Below, in pieces: positions 1 to 8,812 of a stretch of 17,436 bases of DNA; within the stretch, counting starts at the first letter, position 1; each line of letters begins with the position of its first letter. Under the pieces are notes generated by a model, which worked only from the letters and a program-made list of their open reading frames with translations, was not told the origin of the DNA and searched no databases. The translations under genes were made by a program, and so were the position numbers. The stretch lies in the NCBI GenBank assembly GCA_964522665.1, contig CAZFVY010000137.1:1-17436 (forward strand), given 5' to 3'. The DNA comes from CAZFVY01 sp964522665 (GTDB lineage Bacteria; Verrucomicrobiota; Verrucomicrobiia; Limisphaerales; CAZFVY01).

Positions 1-1
1 C

Positions 2-934
2 GAGGTTCATAAATTCCTGAGCCAGAAAGGGAAGGCGGCCAGGAGAGTCAAGGAGTTCATTAGCTCCCTGGGCGGGACGGAAGTTGGCGGTCTCTTCAAA
101 TTGCCGGAAAAATCGGCCGTTGGCTGGAAGGATGTGCTCACCCGATCGGTGGAGGACCTAATACACGAAAACGACGCGGCGGGAACGAAACTGCTGTTCC
201 TGTGGGATGAGCTCCCTTTCATGCTAACGAATATTCGAGACCGCGAGGGAGAGCGGACGGCGATGGAGGCGCTTGATCTCCTGCGGGCGTTACGCCAGAC
301 GCACGGCGGATTGCGAATGGTGATCACAGGCTCCATCGGCCTCCACCACGTCATTTCTTCCTTGAAAGAGAAGAGCTACAGCAACTCACCAGTGAACGAC
401 ATGCTCGCGATCGACGTGCCGACCCTGTCGGAATTCCACGCCGCCCAGCTGGCCGAGCAACTCCTCGATGGCGAAGGCCTCACATCCAAAGACAAAAGGG
501 GAACCGCACTGGCGATTGCGCATGAGTCGGACTGTTTCCCGTTTTACATTCATCACATCGTTCATGCCATGAAGTTCAGCGGTCTGGAAGCAACGCCCCA
601 AAACGTTGCCGCCGTCGTCAAATCGCAACTGGTCGAGGCGAATGATCCGTGGGATTTGCTTCACTACCGGGTGCGGATCAAGACCTACTACGGCGATGAC
701 CAAACCGCGGTACTCTCGATCCTCGATCAATTGGCTGTTGGCGCGGATGCGGCTTCCGTGAGCGAATTGCTTACCCTGCTCAAAAACGCGATCGTTTTCG
801 ATGACCGCGAGCGTCTGTTGCGCCTGCTTTCCCTGATGGAACGTGATCACTATCTGAAACGCGATCAGGACGGACGCTATCGTTTTCGATTCCCGTTGAT
901 CCGTCGCTGGTGGAGGCTCAACCGCGGCCTATGA
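2..934 (+). CDS. ATPase with C-terminal winged helix (5'-truncated by window edge)
   Basis: The frame is open from the first bases, so this is the C-terminal 310 residues of a longer protein; an internal TTG at 101 is not the start. A Walker B-like strand (LLFLWDELPFML) is followed about 50 residues later by a sensor-1-like strand ending in TGSIGLHHV, as in AAA/STAND-type P-loop ATPases. The Walker A region must lie upstream of the window. The last ~80 residues look like a winged helix (ILDQLAVGADAASVSELLTL, then DHYLKRDQDGRYRFRFPLI). The stop overlaps the next ATG (ATGA at 931-934), so the two products are probably translationally coupled. The same ATPase-then-winged-helix order recurs in the next gene, suggesting two partner ATPases. 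The partner, ligand and process are unknown; defence or signalling is only a guess. Confidence 0.75.
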   Translation, partial: EVHKFLSQKGKAARRVKEFISSLGGTEVGGLFKLPEKSAVGWKDVLTRSVEDLIHENDAAGTKLLFLWDELPFMLTNIRDREGERTAMEALDLLRALRQTHGGLRMVITGSIGLHHVISSLKEKSYSNSPVNDMLAIDVPTLSEFHAAQLAEQLLDGEGLTSKDKRGTALAIAHESDCFPFYIHHIVHAMKFSGLEATPQNVAAVVKSQLVEANDPWDLLHYRVRIKTYYGDDQTAVLSILDQLAVGADAASVSELLTLLKNAIVFDDRERLLRLLSLMERDHYLKRDQDGRYRFRFPLIRRWWRLNRGL

Positions 935-3900
935 AAACCGAAGGCGCCGAAACGACCGATTCGTCGAACGCGGGCAAAACGATCTGGGTTTTCACGCCCA
1001 GTCGGACCGATCCGAAATACCTGGAGGCGATCCTCGTTCAAAGGCACACACTTCTGCAGGACGCCGTGGACCGGGTCCGGGAAAGCGCGCTGACGGATCA
1101 CAAGCACCACCAGCTCTTCGTCGGTCCTCGCGGCTGTGGTAAGACTCACCTTGTCACGCTGATTGTGAGTCGCGTCGGCGCGAACGCGGAACTTGGTGAC
1201 CGTCTGCGCATCGCCTGGCTGAACGAGGATGAGACCTGCACGACCTTCCTCGATCTGCTTTTCAAAATCCATTCCGCGCTGACGAAACGCTATCCCGCGG
1301 AATTCAGCGACGACGCCATCGGCGCCGCGTATGAGAAGGAGCCGGCGGCGGCGCAGGAATTCGTGTCGCGGCGCCTGCTCGAAACGCTTGGCGCTCGCAC
1401 GCTTTTGCTGGTAGTTGAGAATCTCGATGCGATCTTTGAGGGGCTTGCCGGCGCCGGGCAGAAGCAACTCCGGGCCTTTATTCAGGAGAACCCCAAGTTT
1501 GCGATCGTCGGCAGCGCGCAACGGCTGGTAGAAGACCTTTCCGATCGGACTAGTCCCTTTTTCGGCTTCTTCCAGACCGAGCATCTCAAACCGCTCAACG
1601 TCACTGAAGCGACCGAACTACTGCAAAATATCGCGCGCCTCCACGAGAAGCGCGATGTCGTCGAATTTCTCGCAACCAGCCGCGGCCGTGCCCGGGTCCG
1701 GGCGCTCCATCATTTATCGGGCGGCAACCACCGTATATACATCGTCCTTTCGCAGTTCATCACACGGGAGAGTTTCGACGCCCTCTTGGGGCCGTTCATG
1801 AAAATGGTCGATGAACTCACCCCGTACTATCAGGAGCGCATTCGCTGGCTGCCGCCTCTGCAACGCAAAATCGTCGAGTATCTGTGCGGCTGCGAAGGCA
1901 CCGAACCGGTTAAGGAAATCGCCAAGCGACTCTTCGCCACCCCGCAAACCATTTCCAGCCAACTCCAGGACCTTCGCGAAAAGGGCTACGTCGAAGCCAA
2001 TCAACGCGGCCGCGAGTCCCTCTACGAAATCACCGAACCGTTGATGCGAATCTGCGTCGAGGTCAAAGAAAACCAGGGCCATCAGCCGCTCCGACTCCTC
2101 GTCGATTTCCTCCGCGTCTGGTACGACGATCAGGACCTCAAACAGCGTCTTGGCAGTTTGGCACCGGCGTCCGAATCGTGTGCGTATCTGGCGGCTGCCA
2201 TCCATAGAAACAGCGCCGAAGGGGATCTGAGAAAGCAGCTCATTTTGGCGGGTTTCCAAATGTTCCAAGCGGAGAATCTGGACCCAAGCCTTCGGGAAGG
2301 CTTACTTCGAGAGTGGTCCAAGAAGCCGGAAGCCGTCCTTTTAGCAATGAAGAATCTTGAGGATGGCAATAAGGCCGAAGCGATCGACTGCCACGATGAA
2401 GCAATTTCTCTGGAATCCGCTGTTTCCGTTCAAGCTGAGTTCTTTATCTCCCGTGCCCTCGTCTATCTGTCGCGTGGGGAACGCGAAAAGGCGGCCGACG
2501 ACTACGCGACCGTAATCCGTCTGCCTGGGGTACCGGTTGAGCAGGTCGCTCAAGCGTACTATAATCGCGGGGTTCTTCGCGACCAGATGGGCGACCGGAA
2601 TCGGGCCATTGAGGACTACACGGAGGTGATCCGGCTTACCGGGTCTCCGATCGGACTTGTCGCTTACGCACTCTTGAATCGCGGCGTCATCGTCGGCCGT
2701 GATGGGAACACGCAACAAGCGGTCGAAGACTATACCGCCGTGATCGGACTTTCAAATGCGCCGGTCGAGCAAGTCGCTAAGGCATATTTCAATCGCGGAC
2801 TTGCCTGTGGGCGGGAGGGTCGGCTACACCGCGCTATAGAAAACTACGCCGCGGTCATAAGCCTCGATGGCGCGCCGGTCGAGCAAGCCGCTAGCGCACT
2901 CGTCAATCGCGGCGTTGCTTACGGCCAAGAGGGAGAAATTGAGCACGCTATCGAAGATTACTCTGCTGTGATTCGATTTTCCGGCGCGCCGATCGGCCTG
3001 GTCGCCCAGGCGCTCATCAACCGCGGCGGCACACTGCATCATGCGGGGCGCCGAAAACTCGCGATCGACGACTATACCGCAGTCATTGAACTGGTTGGCG
3101 CGCCGGTGGAGCATGTTGCGAACGCCCGCGTCAGTCGTGGGATCGCCTACGCGCTAGCGGGGGAGACCGAGCGTGCTATCGAAGATTATACCCGAGCGAT
3201 CGAACTCGTCGGGCCGCCGATTACGGCCGTCGCCCAAGCGCTCTATAATCGAGCTGTAATCCATAGCCAAAAGGAAGACACGCAACGCGCCATTGAAGAC
3301 TATACGGCGGTAATCGAACTCGTGGGCGCACCGATGGAACTGGTTGCTAGGTCCCTCGTTAACCGGGGAGTCGCACGCGGCAATTCGGGAAACTTGCGGA
3401 CGGCCATTGAAGACTATACGGCCGTTATTAGCCTTGCTGGTGCCCCGCCGGAATCTGTTGTTGGCGCGCTGGTGAATCGGGGCGTCGCTTATTGCGACAC
3501 CGGAGAGACCAATTGCGCAATCGAAGATTACACTCTCGCGATCGGGCTTGCCGGCGCCCCGGTCGATCAGGTCGCCCTGGCATTGTTCAATAGAGGTGTT
3601 GCCCACGGGCGTGCGAATCAGACGGACCGTGCCGTTGAAGACTACACAGCGGTAGTCGAGCTTACAGGCGCGCCGTCCCGTCTAGTTGCCCAAGCTCTCG
3701 TTAATCGTGGCGTTACCCACGGCGAAATGGGAAATGGTAAGCGGGCTATCGAAGATTACACGGCGGTGATCGGACACTCCGCCTCTGGTGCTGATAACGT
3801 GGCTAGAGCCCTTATCAATCGCGGATACTTGTTCCACCAACAAGGCGAGGTGCTGCGTGCCATCGAAGACTACACTGCTACTACTTTGCTAGCCGACGCG

Positions 3901-4884
3901 TCGGTCAAGTTCATCGCGCAAGCGCTTTTCAATCGCGGTGTAGTCCGCGACCGTGCTGGAGAAAAGCAAGACGCCGTTAAAGACTATACGGCGGTGATTG
4001 GGCTAACCGCCCCACCCGTCGAGTACGTGGCGAAGGCGCTTATAAATCGCGGGGCAATCCGCGGCGAAGCCGGCGAGAGGTCGCGTGCAATCGACGATTA
4101 TTCGACGGCGATCGGGCTAGCTGGCGCGCCGAAGGAATATGTCGCCGCCGCGCTTGTAACCCGCGGGGTCGCTTATGGTGAGGCGGGAGACATGCAACGT
4201 GCCGACGAAGACTGGGAGGCAGTGATTGGATTCGTCGGAGCACCGACCAAGCAGGTCGCTTTAGCTCTCTACAACCGAGGCGCGATGCATCTCAGACGGG
4301 GCCGCAAATATGACGCTCAAACGGATTTTGAAACGATCATCCACCTCCCGTCAACTCCAGTAAGCGATGTCGTGAGATCGCATCTTGCGCTGGCGATGGT
4401 CCATCTGAGCGACGGCCGATGGAATGACGGCTTCCTAGCTCTCGAAACGGGATTGAAACGCGGCGGAGCGGCCGAACCTCCCGATCTTGGGAATGCGGCT
4501 GGTTTGATCGGAGTAGTCTTTTCCGCGGGGCTGAGTCCCGACGGGCGCGGCGAAAAGGTGGGCGAACTTCTTGGCATTTACGAAAAACATCTGGCTCTGT
4601 CCGTGCTGGGCGAAGGGGTCGTTCAGCATCTGGGCCGGGTCTTCCGCGCGGGCGCGCCGTTTCCGTCAACTGACAATCTTGATGGTTGGGCCTTGGCGTG
4701 GGAGCAGGCGGCGAAGGACAAGCCCGAGTTTCAATTGTCGCTCCGCCTGCTGCGAACGGGCGTCAACTTTTTGAAGAGCGGTGGCAAGGATCGGGGAATC
4801 CTCCTCGATTTGGCGTCCACGGAGCGGGCGATTTTGGAACAGACGTTCGAGTTAATAGGAAAGGAGCCAGCGGATTCGCGGTGA
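931..4884 (+). CDS. ATPase-winged helix-TPR array protein (1317 aa)
   Basis: Three parts are visible. Residues 1-300 form a P-loop ATPase, with Walker A GPRGCGKT at 65-72, a Walker B-like LLLVVENLD ending near 166, and a sensor-like strand AIVGSAQRL. Residues 307-370 form a MarR-like winged helix (EIAKRLFATPQTISSQLQDL, then GYVEANQRGRESLYEI). After a helical linker, residues 502-1147 contain 17 TPR-like units of 38 residues with core NRGVxxGxxGxxxxAIEDYTAVI, then a decayed eighteenth unit and a helical C-terminus. The ATG at 931 is preferred over the in-frame GTG at 910 because it overlaps the upstream stop; GGAGG at 912-916 lies 14 bases upstream of it. Such STAND-like layouts use the repeats to sense a ligand and the ATPase to switch; that role is inferred. 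No effector domain (nuclease, protease, TIR) is visible, so output may be through protein contact or DNA binding. Confidence 0.85.
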   Translation: MKTEGAETTDSSNAGKTIWVFTPSRTDPKYLEAILVQRHTLLQDAVDRVRESALTDHKHHQLFVGPRGCGKTHLVTLIVSRVGANAELGDRLRIAWLNEDETCTTFLDLLFKIHSALTKRYPAEFSDDAIGAAYEKEPAAAQEFVSRRLLETLGARTLLLVVENLDAIFEGLAGAGQKQLRAFIQENPKFAIVGSAQRLVEDLSDRTSPFFGFFQTEHLKPLNVTEATELLQNIARLHEKRDVVEFLATSRGRARVRALHHLSGGNHRIYIVLSQFITRESFDALLGPFMKMVDELTPYYQERIRWLPPLQRKIVEYLCGCEGTEPVKEIAKRLFATPQTISSQLQDLREKGYVEANQRGRESLYEITEPLMRICVEVKENQGHQPLRLLVDFLRVWYDDQDLKQRLGSLAPASESCAYLAAAIHRNSAEGDLRKQLILAGFQMFQAENLDPSLREGLLREWSKKPEAVLLAMKNLEDGNKAEAIDCHDEAISLESAVSVQAEFFISRALVYLSRGEREKAADDYATVIRLPGVPVEQVAQAYYNRGVLRDQMGDRNRAIEDYTEVIRLTGSPIGLVAYALLNRGVIVGRDGNTQQAVEDYTAVIGLSNAPVEQVAKAYFNRGLACGREGRLHRAIENYAAVISLDGAPVEQAASALVNRGVAYGQEGEIEHAIEDYSAVIRFSGAPIGLVAQALINRGGTLHHAGRRKLAIDDYTAVIELVGAPVEHVANARVSRGIAYALAGETERAIEDYTRAIELVGPPITAVAQALYNRAVIHSQKEDTQRAIEDYTAVIELVGAPMELVARSLVNRGVARGNSGNLRTAIEDYTAVISLAGAPPESVVGALVNRGVAYCDTGETNCAIEDYTLAIGLAGAPVDQVALALFNRGVAHGRANQTDRAVEDYTAVVELTGAPSRLVAQALVNRGVTHGEMGNGKRAIEDYTAVIGHSASGADNVARALINRGYLFHQQGEVLRAIEDYTATTLLADASVKFIAQALFNRGVVRDRAGEKQDAVKDYTAVIGLTAPPVEYVAKALINRGAIRGEAGERSRAIDDYSTAIGLAGAPKEYVAAALVTRGVAYGEAGDMQRADEDWEAVIGFVGAPTKQVALALYNRGAMHLRRGRKYDAQTDFETIIHLPSTPVSDVVRSHLALAMVHLSDGRWNDGFLALETGLKRGGAAEPPDLGNAAGLIGVVFSAGLSPDGRGEKVGELLGIYEKHLALSVLGEGVVQHLGRVFRAGAPFPSTDNLDGWALAWEQAAKDKPEFQLSLRLLRTGVNFLKSGGKDRGILLDLASTERAILEQTFELIGKEPADSR
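2434..4371 (+). repeat. 17 in-frame TPR-like repeats, each exactly 114 bp
   Basis: Reading from Ala-502, every unit is 38 codons with no indel across 17 units. Most contain a helix-A core A-x-A-L-x-N-R-G-V, helix B A-I-E-D-Y-T-A-V-I, and a loop G-A-P-x-x-x-V. Canonical TPRs are 34 residues, so the extra four lie in the loop between consecutive units. The protein pattern is tight, but synonymous codons differ between units (for example GAAGACTATACG, GAAGATTACACT, GAGGACTACACG), so the DNA copies are not near-identical. The eighteenth unit, from 4372, is degenerate. Confidence 0.9.
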
Positions 4885-5018
4885 CGCGAGGTCGCGTCGG
4901 CGTTCGCATTTGTTTGGACGCGTTGGTCATTTGGGAACGCTCGCGCGCACTAGGGCGAGCGTGACGCCGCAGCGCGGCGTCCCTGCCGAACGCAGGGCGC
5001 AACTGCTCGGAGTTGCGC
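4883..5018. repeat. Run of abutting perfect inverted repeats in convergent gap
   Basis: Five perfect dyads were read directly: GACGCGA/TCGCGTC at 4883-4898 (2-base centre, includes part of the upstream stop codon); ACGCTCGC/GCGAGCGT at 4937-4962; GACGCCGC/GCGGCGTC at 4963-4981 (3-base loop); CCTGC/GCAGG at 4982-4996; and GCGCAACT/AGTTGCGC at 4997-5018 (6-base loop). The last four follow each other without a spare base. They lie between two convergent genes, so a bidirectional transcription barrier is possible, but there is no T-tract. A REP/BIME-like dispersed palindromic element is the other reading. Confidence 0.8.
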
Positions 5019-5025
5019 CGGCTGA

Positions 5026-7095
5026 TTACTTCCCCGATCCGTTGGTCAGGAGTTCCACGAGGGCGGCCTGTTTTTCGGGGCCGTTGATGAAGTCGAGGGA
5101 GCGGAGGTAGCGTTGGTGTTCCTGCTCCGAGATGCTTTTGTCTTGGATCAACTTGACCAGCAGCGCCGGAGTTTTCGCGCTGCGCGAGCGCCAGACGATG
5201 TCGCGGCCGGCCGGGGTGTTCCAGTGGTCGCCCACGACCGCCAGCCAGGCGTCGAAATACTTGTCTTCCTGCCGGTCGGCGCCGATGCCCAACGCTTCGA
5301 GATACCAGCGATCTTTCCCATCATGTTCCTGGGCCAGGTGCGCCCAAAGCGCGGGCGCTTCCGGTGAGGGGTTGTGGCGCAGGGCGATGGCGCATTCGCG
5401 GCGCACAGCGGCCGAGGAATCGCTGACCAAATCTTTCACCAACGGAATCAAATCCATCCGCTCTTCGCGGGCGATGCGCAACGCGGTGATGCGGATGTCC
5501 GAGTCACTGTCCTTGATCGCCTGCGCGATATACTTACTTTCCTTGCCTGGGACGCGGGCCAGCAAGTGAAGCGCGCGCGCGCGCATCCGCTGGTCTTTGC
5601 CTTTCCACACTTTGCCCAGCGCGGATTCGGCCTTCGGTCCCATCTCGTGCAGTTTGGTCCAGGCGAGATAGCGGGTGGCCTGATTTGGAGATTCCAATGC
5701 CATGAGGCAACCGCCGACGCTGCTCAGATCGAGCTTCGGCACGAACGGCCGAGCCCCTTTGGGCGCGAGCCGATAGACGCGCCCGGTCATCGTCTCGAGC
5801 TTTTGATCGGCCATATAATGGCCGCCGACGCCGGCGTCGTTCCAATCGGCCACATAGATCGAGCCGTCCGGCGCCGCGCAGACGTCCGAGGGACGGAACC
5901 ATTTATCGGTCGTGGTGAGCAGGTTCGTGATGCCCGCCTCGTAGCCGGCGCCGCTTTCGCGCACCGGATAGGCGCGCACGACGCCCGGGCCGGCGTCGCA
6001 ATGAATCATCTGGTTCTGGAACACCGCCGGCAACAACTTGCCTTCATAAACGATCAGCCCGGTCGGCGAACCAGCGCCGGTGAAGAGCAGGTTCGGAATG
6101 ACGCCGGGATCGTTTTGGTGCCAATGCCGGTGCGGAATATCGAGCTCCATGTTCGTCCGCTTGGCGCCCCAGCCCGCGCCGGTGATTTCGTCGGTGTAAC
6201 CGTAGTTGCCAAACTCCATCACGTAGTTGATGCAAACGCCCTTGTTACCGTCGTCGTCATTGTCGGATTGCCAAAGCGTGCCGAAGGAATCGATGGCGAC
6301 TTCGTAGTTATTGCGGAAATTATGCGCCATCGTCTCGACGTTCGAGCCATCGAGATCGCAGCGGAATACCATCCCTTGGCGGTACGGCTTGCCCTTGTTG
6401 TTGATTTCGTTGCCCGCCAGATCGACGACCGGCTTAACGTCGAATTTCGGCAGCGGCCCGTGCAGCGGGCATTCCCGGGAGCCGACGGGAACCTTCAGTT
6501 GCCGGCCTTCATTGCCAAAGTTGAAATACAACTTGCCGTCGGGTCCAAACACGAAGGCGTGCGCGCCGTGATCGTGATCGACGCCGGAAAGCCCGGTGAA
6601 AAGCAGCTCGCGCTTGTCCGCGACGCCGTCGCCGTCGGTGTCGGTCAGGACAAAAATATTGGGCGAGCAGGAAACAATGACCTTGTTGCCCAGCACGCAA
6701 ATGCCCAGCGCGGCGTTGATGCTCGGGTCCTGGTAGAAAACCGTTTCCTTGTCGGCGAGGCCGTCACCCTTGGTGTCCTCGAGCACGATGATGCGATCAC
6801 CGGCGGGTTGCAGGATGCCCCATTTTTGGAAGCTGGAACGGTAGTTGACCCCTTCCGTGATCCAGACCCGCCCGCGCTCGTCGATATCCATGTCGGTCGG
6901 GTTGCGCACCATCGGTTCGCTCGCGAAAAGCGAGACTTCGAGGCCGTCGGCGACCGTGAAATCTTTCAAGCCCTCCTTGGCGGCTTCGGGTCCGGAGGGA
7001 TGCTGCTGCGCGAGGCCGGTCAGCGGCGCGGCGAGCGCCGCGGCCATGACCGCGGCCAAAGTAAGGCCGCGCGTCGAGGGAATCAGTTTTTTCAT
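5026..7095 (-). CDS. PVC-type membrane-bound dehydrogenase-like beta-propeller with HEAT-like repeats, no heme domain
   Basis: The ATG at 7095 gives 689 residues beginning MKKLIPSTRG with a signal peptide (hydrophobic 10-28, likely cleavage near GLA|QQ). An in-frame TTG two codons upstream is less likely. Residues ~45-445 match the putative membrane-bound dehydrogenase domain of Planctomycetes and Verrucomicrobia, a soluble glucose-dehydrogenase-like propeller: NPTDMDIDERGRVWITEG, NNYEVAIDSFGTLWQSDNDD, and WFRPSDVCAAPDGSIYVADW. Residues ~465-680 are helical HEAT-like repeats. Family members usually continue into a c-type heme domain with CxxCH; none is present and the stop TAA is at 5026-5028. 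The protein is probably periplasmic and acts in sugar oxidation or binding. It is last in a probable operon, 51 bases after the DUF1080-ThuA gene. Without heme, a binding or scaffold role or a separate electron acceptor is possible. Confidence 0.85.
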   Translation of the reverse strand: MKKLIPSTRGLTLAAVMAAALAAPLTGLAQQHPSGPEAAKEGLKDFTVADGLEVSLFASEPMVRNPTDMDIDERGRVWITEGVNYRSSFQKWGILQPAGDRIIVLEDTKGDGLADKETVFYQDPSINAALGICVLGNKVIVSCSPNIFVLTDTDGDGVADKRELLFTGLSGVDHDHGAHAFVFGPDGKLYFNFGNEGRQLKVPVGSRECPLHGPLPKFDVKPVVDLAGNEINNKGKPYRQGMVFRCDLDGSNVETMAHNFRNNYEVAIDSFGTLWQSDNDDDGNKGVCINYVMEFGNYGYTDEITGAGWGAKRTNMELDIPHRHWHQNDPGVIPNLLFTGAGSPTGLIVYEGKLLPAVFQNQMIHCDAGPGVVRAYPVRESGAGYEAGITNLLTTTDKWFRPSDVCAAPDGSIYVADWNDAGVGGHYMADQKLETMTGRVYRLAPKGARPFVPKLDLSSVGGCLMALESPNQATRYLAWTKLHEMGPKAESALGKVWKGKDQRMRARALHLLARVPGKESKYIAQAIKDSDSDIRITALRIAREERMDLIPLVKDLVSDSSAAVRRECAIALRHNPSPEAPALWAHLAQEHDGKDRWYLEALGIGADRQEDKYFDAWLAVVGDHWNTPAGRDIVWRSRSAKTPALLVKLIQDKSISEQEHQRYLRSLDFINGPEKQAALVELLTNGSGK

Positions 7096-7146
7096 AGGCA
7101 ATTCAGGGTTGCGCCCAGCGGTTCGCGGGCGCGGGCAGAGCCGAAC

Positions 7147-8670
7147 TCAACGCCCTTTCGGGTCAAGGTTCACTTTGATTTCGTCGTCGGTCACGCTCGA
7201 CTCGACGCCACCCGCCGGCACCTCCACCTTGGCGATCCAAAGCATGGCGTTGAGGAACAGTTTGCGGAAATCATCATTCTTCCAATTCACGTGATTGTGG
7301 CCGCCGGTAAAGCCGAAGCCGCGTCCGCCGTCCGGTCGCTCGACCGCCCAGGCGAGCGTTTCGGCCCGCCCGCTGGCGGCGACGATGTGCGGATACGGAC
7401 CGCGCGGCGAGGCCGACTTGCCCTGGCGCGTCTCGTCGGAAGGCGACGCCACGATGATCGGCGTGATCCCCTCGTTGTTCGGCCGGAAATGAATGTTGAA
7501 ATACCATTCGTCGCTGATCGAAAACGGCTTCACGCCGCGGGTGATCGGATGCTCGGGGAAACTCTTGATCTCGGCGACCCAATGCGGATTCGTCGAGACG
7601 CGGTCCTCATAGAAGCCGCCGATCCAGCGCAGGAATTCCGGCCCGCCTTTGTCCTTGGGCACTTCGACCGCGTAATGCGCGCAGGCCAGGCCGACGCCTT
7701 GTTTCATCAGGGCGTCGAGCTGCTCGAGGTGATCGCCTTGAACCATGGGGTGACTGCTGCCGCCGTCCATGAAGAAGAGAATGGCGTCGGCGTTATCGAA
7801 CGCCGTGGGGTCTTTGGGCCAGCCGTTGAGATAGTATTCCGAAAGCACGCCCGGCTGGCCTTGCAGGCATTTGTTCAGCAATTGCACGCCGGCGTTGAAC
7901 TCATGATCGCCCGGTCCGTGGCTCGGATGCCCCGCCACCAACACGATCTTCTTCTTGTCCTCAAGCTTCAACCGCTTCAACCGGATGTCCTTGAACTGCA
8001 CCTTCATCACGTACCCGGCGTGGAGTTGCAACGCCACGATGCCGGAGAAGGCGCGGCCCTTCGGGTCGTTATCGGTGACATCGACCGTCGTGCGGCCGTT
8101 GATTTGTTCGATCAAATGATTGCCGCGGGCGGTGATGTGGTAATCATTCCATTCCGTGATGTGAATCGCGGCTTGGATTTCATCCGAATTCCCGACCGAA
8201 CCGACCACTTCCGGTTTGCCGCTTTCGTTGATGACGACCTTTTCCCCGCGCTTGGCCAAAATGCCGCGCATCCGCTCCTCGTAAAGAATGCCGGTGTACG
8301 TCTTGCCCTCTTCCATGTCGGCCTGATAGCCGCCGACGACCCAGTTCCCGAAATCCTTGCTGCGGTACTGAATCCCCGAATTGCCGCCGACCATGCGGAA
8401 CGTGGCGTGCAGCTCGAAGTCATCGACCACGCCGTCGCGCCAGATGATGAAGGTGTTGCCCTTGGTCTGGTGGTCCTTGGTCGTCTCGCCGGTGATGGCG
8501 CCATCCTGCACCGACCAGAATTCCTTGTTGCCATCCCAACCGCTCAGGTCCTGGCCGTTGAAGATGCTCTTGAATCCCTCTTCATTGTCCGCCGCGCGGA
8601 CGACGTGGAGCGAGGCGCCGAGGCAGGCGGCGAGGGCGAGCAGACGAACCGCGCGAAAATTGGCTTTCAT
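7147..8670 (-). CDS. Secreted DUF1080 (3-keto-disaccharide hydrolase)-ThuA-like fusion
   Basis: The 507-residue product starts MKANFRAVRL and has a signal peptide with probable cleavage at VRA|AD (residues 26/27). Residues ~33-234 form a concanavalin-like DUF1080 domain (FKSIFNGQDLSGW at the start, GNSGIQYRS, and near the end GIVALQLHAGYVMKVQFKDI). Residues ~241-482 form a ThuA-like, glutamine-amidotransferase-like domain (IVLVAGHPSHGPGDHEF, ACAHYAVE, GFGFTGGHNHVNW). DUF1080 proteins are associated with hydrolysis of C3-oxidised glycosides, and ThuA with trehalose or 3-keto-trehalose use. Having both on one exported chain suggests it acts on an oxidised disaccharide or glycoside outside the cytoplasm. 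Neighbours on both sides are sugar-related and co-directional. No clear Shine-Dalgarno site precedes the ATG. The domain calls are firm; the substrate is inferred. Confidence 0.88.
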   Translation of the reverse strand: MKANFRAVRLLALAACLGASLHVVRAADNEEGFKSIFNGQDLSGWDGNKEFWSVQDGAITGETTKDHQTKGNTFIIWRDGVVDDFELHATFRMVGGNSGIQYRSKDFGNWVVGGYQADMEEGKTYTGILYEERMRGILAKRGEKVVINESGKPEVVGSVGNSDEIQAAIHITEWNDYHITARGNHLIEQINGRTTVDVTDNDPKGRAFSGIVALQLHAGYVMKVQFKDIRLKRLKLEDKKKIVLVAGHPSHGPGDHEFNAGVQLLNKCLQGQPGVLSEYYLNGWPKDPTAFDNADAILFFMDGGSSHPMVQGDHLEQLDALMKQGVGLACAHYAVEVPKDKGGPEFLRWIGGFYEDRVSTNPHWVAEIKSFPEHPITRGVKPFSISDEWYFNIHFRPNNEGITPIIVASPSDETRQGKSASPRGPYPHIVAASGRAETLAWAVERPDGGRGFGFTGGHNHVNWKNDDFRKLFLNAMLWIAKVEVPAGGVESSVTDDEIKVNLDPKGR

Positions 8671-8812
8671 AAATATCAGGTCGAATCGGGCTGCGAACGG
8701 GTTACACTGACATATCAGACGCGGATCGGCCGCGCCGGATTCACTCGGGCCGCGGGAGGAGGGAGCCGCGGGGCGGCGGGGATTACCGCTCGCCCGCCAG
8801 GAATAGAGTCGA

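Noticed and set aside
2434..4371. CRISPR-like or recent DNA tandem array because of regular 114-bp spacing
   Set aside because: The periodicity is at the protein level and in frame with the ATPase; DNA units are diverged and there are no spacers.
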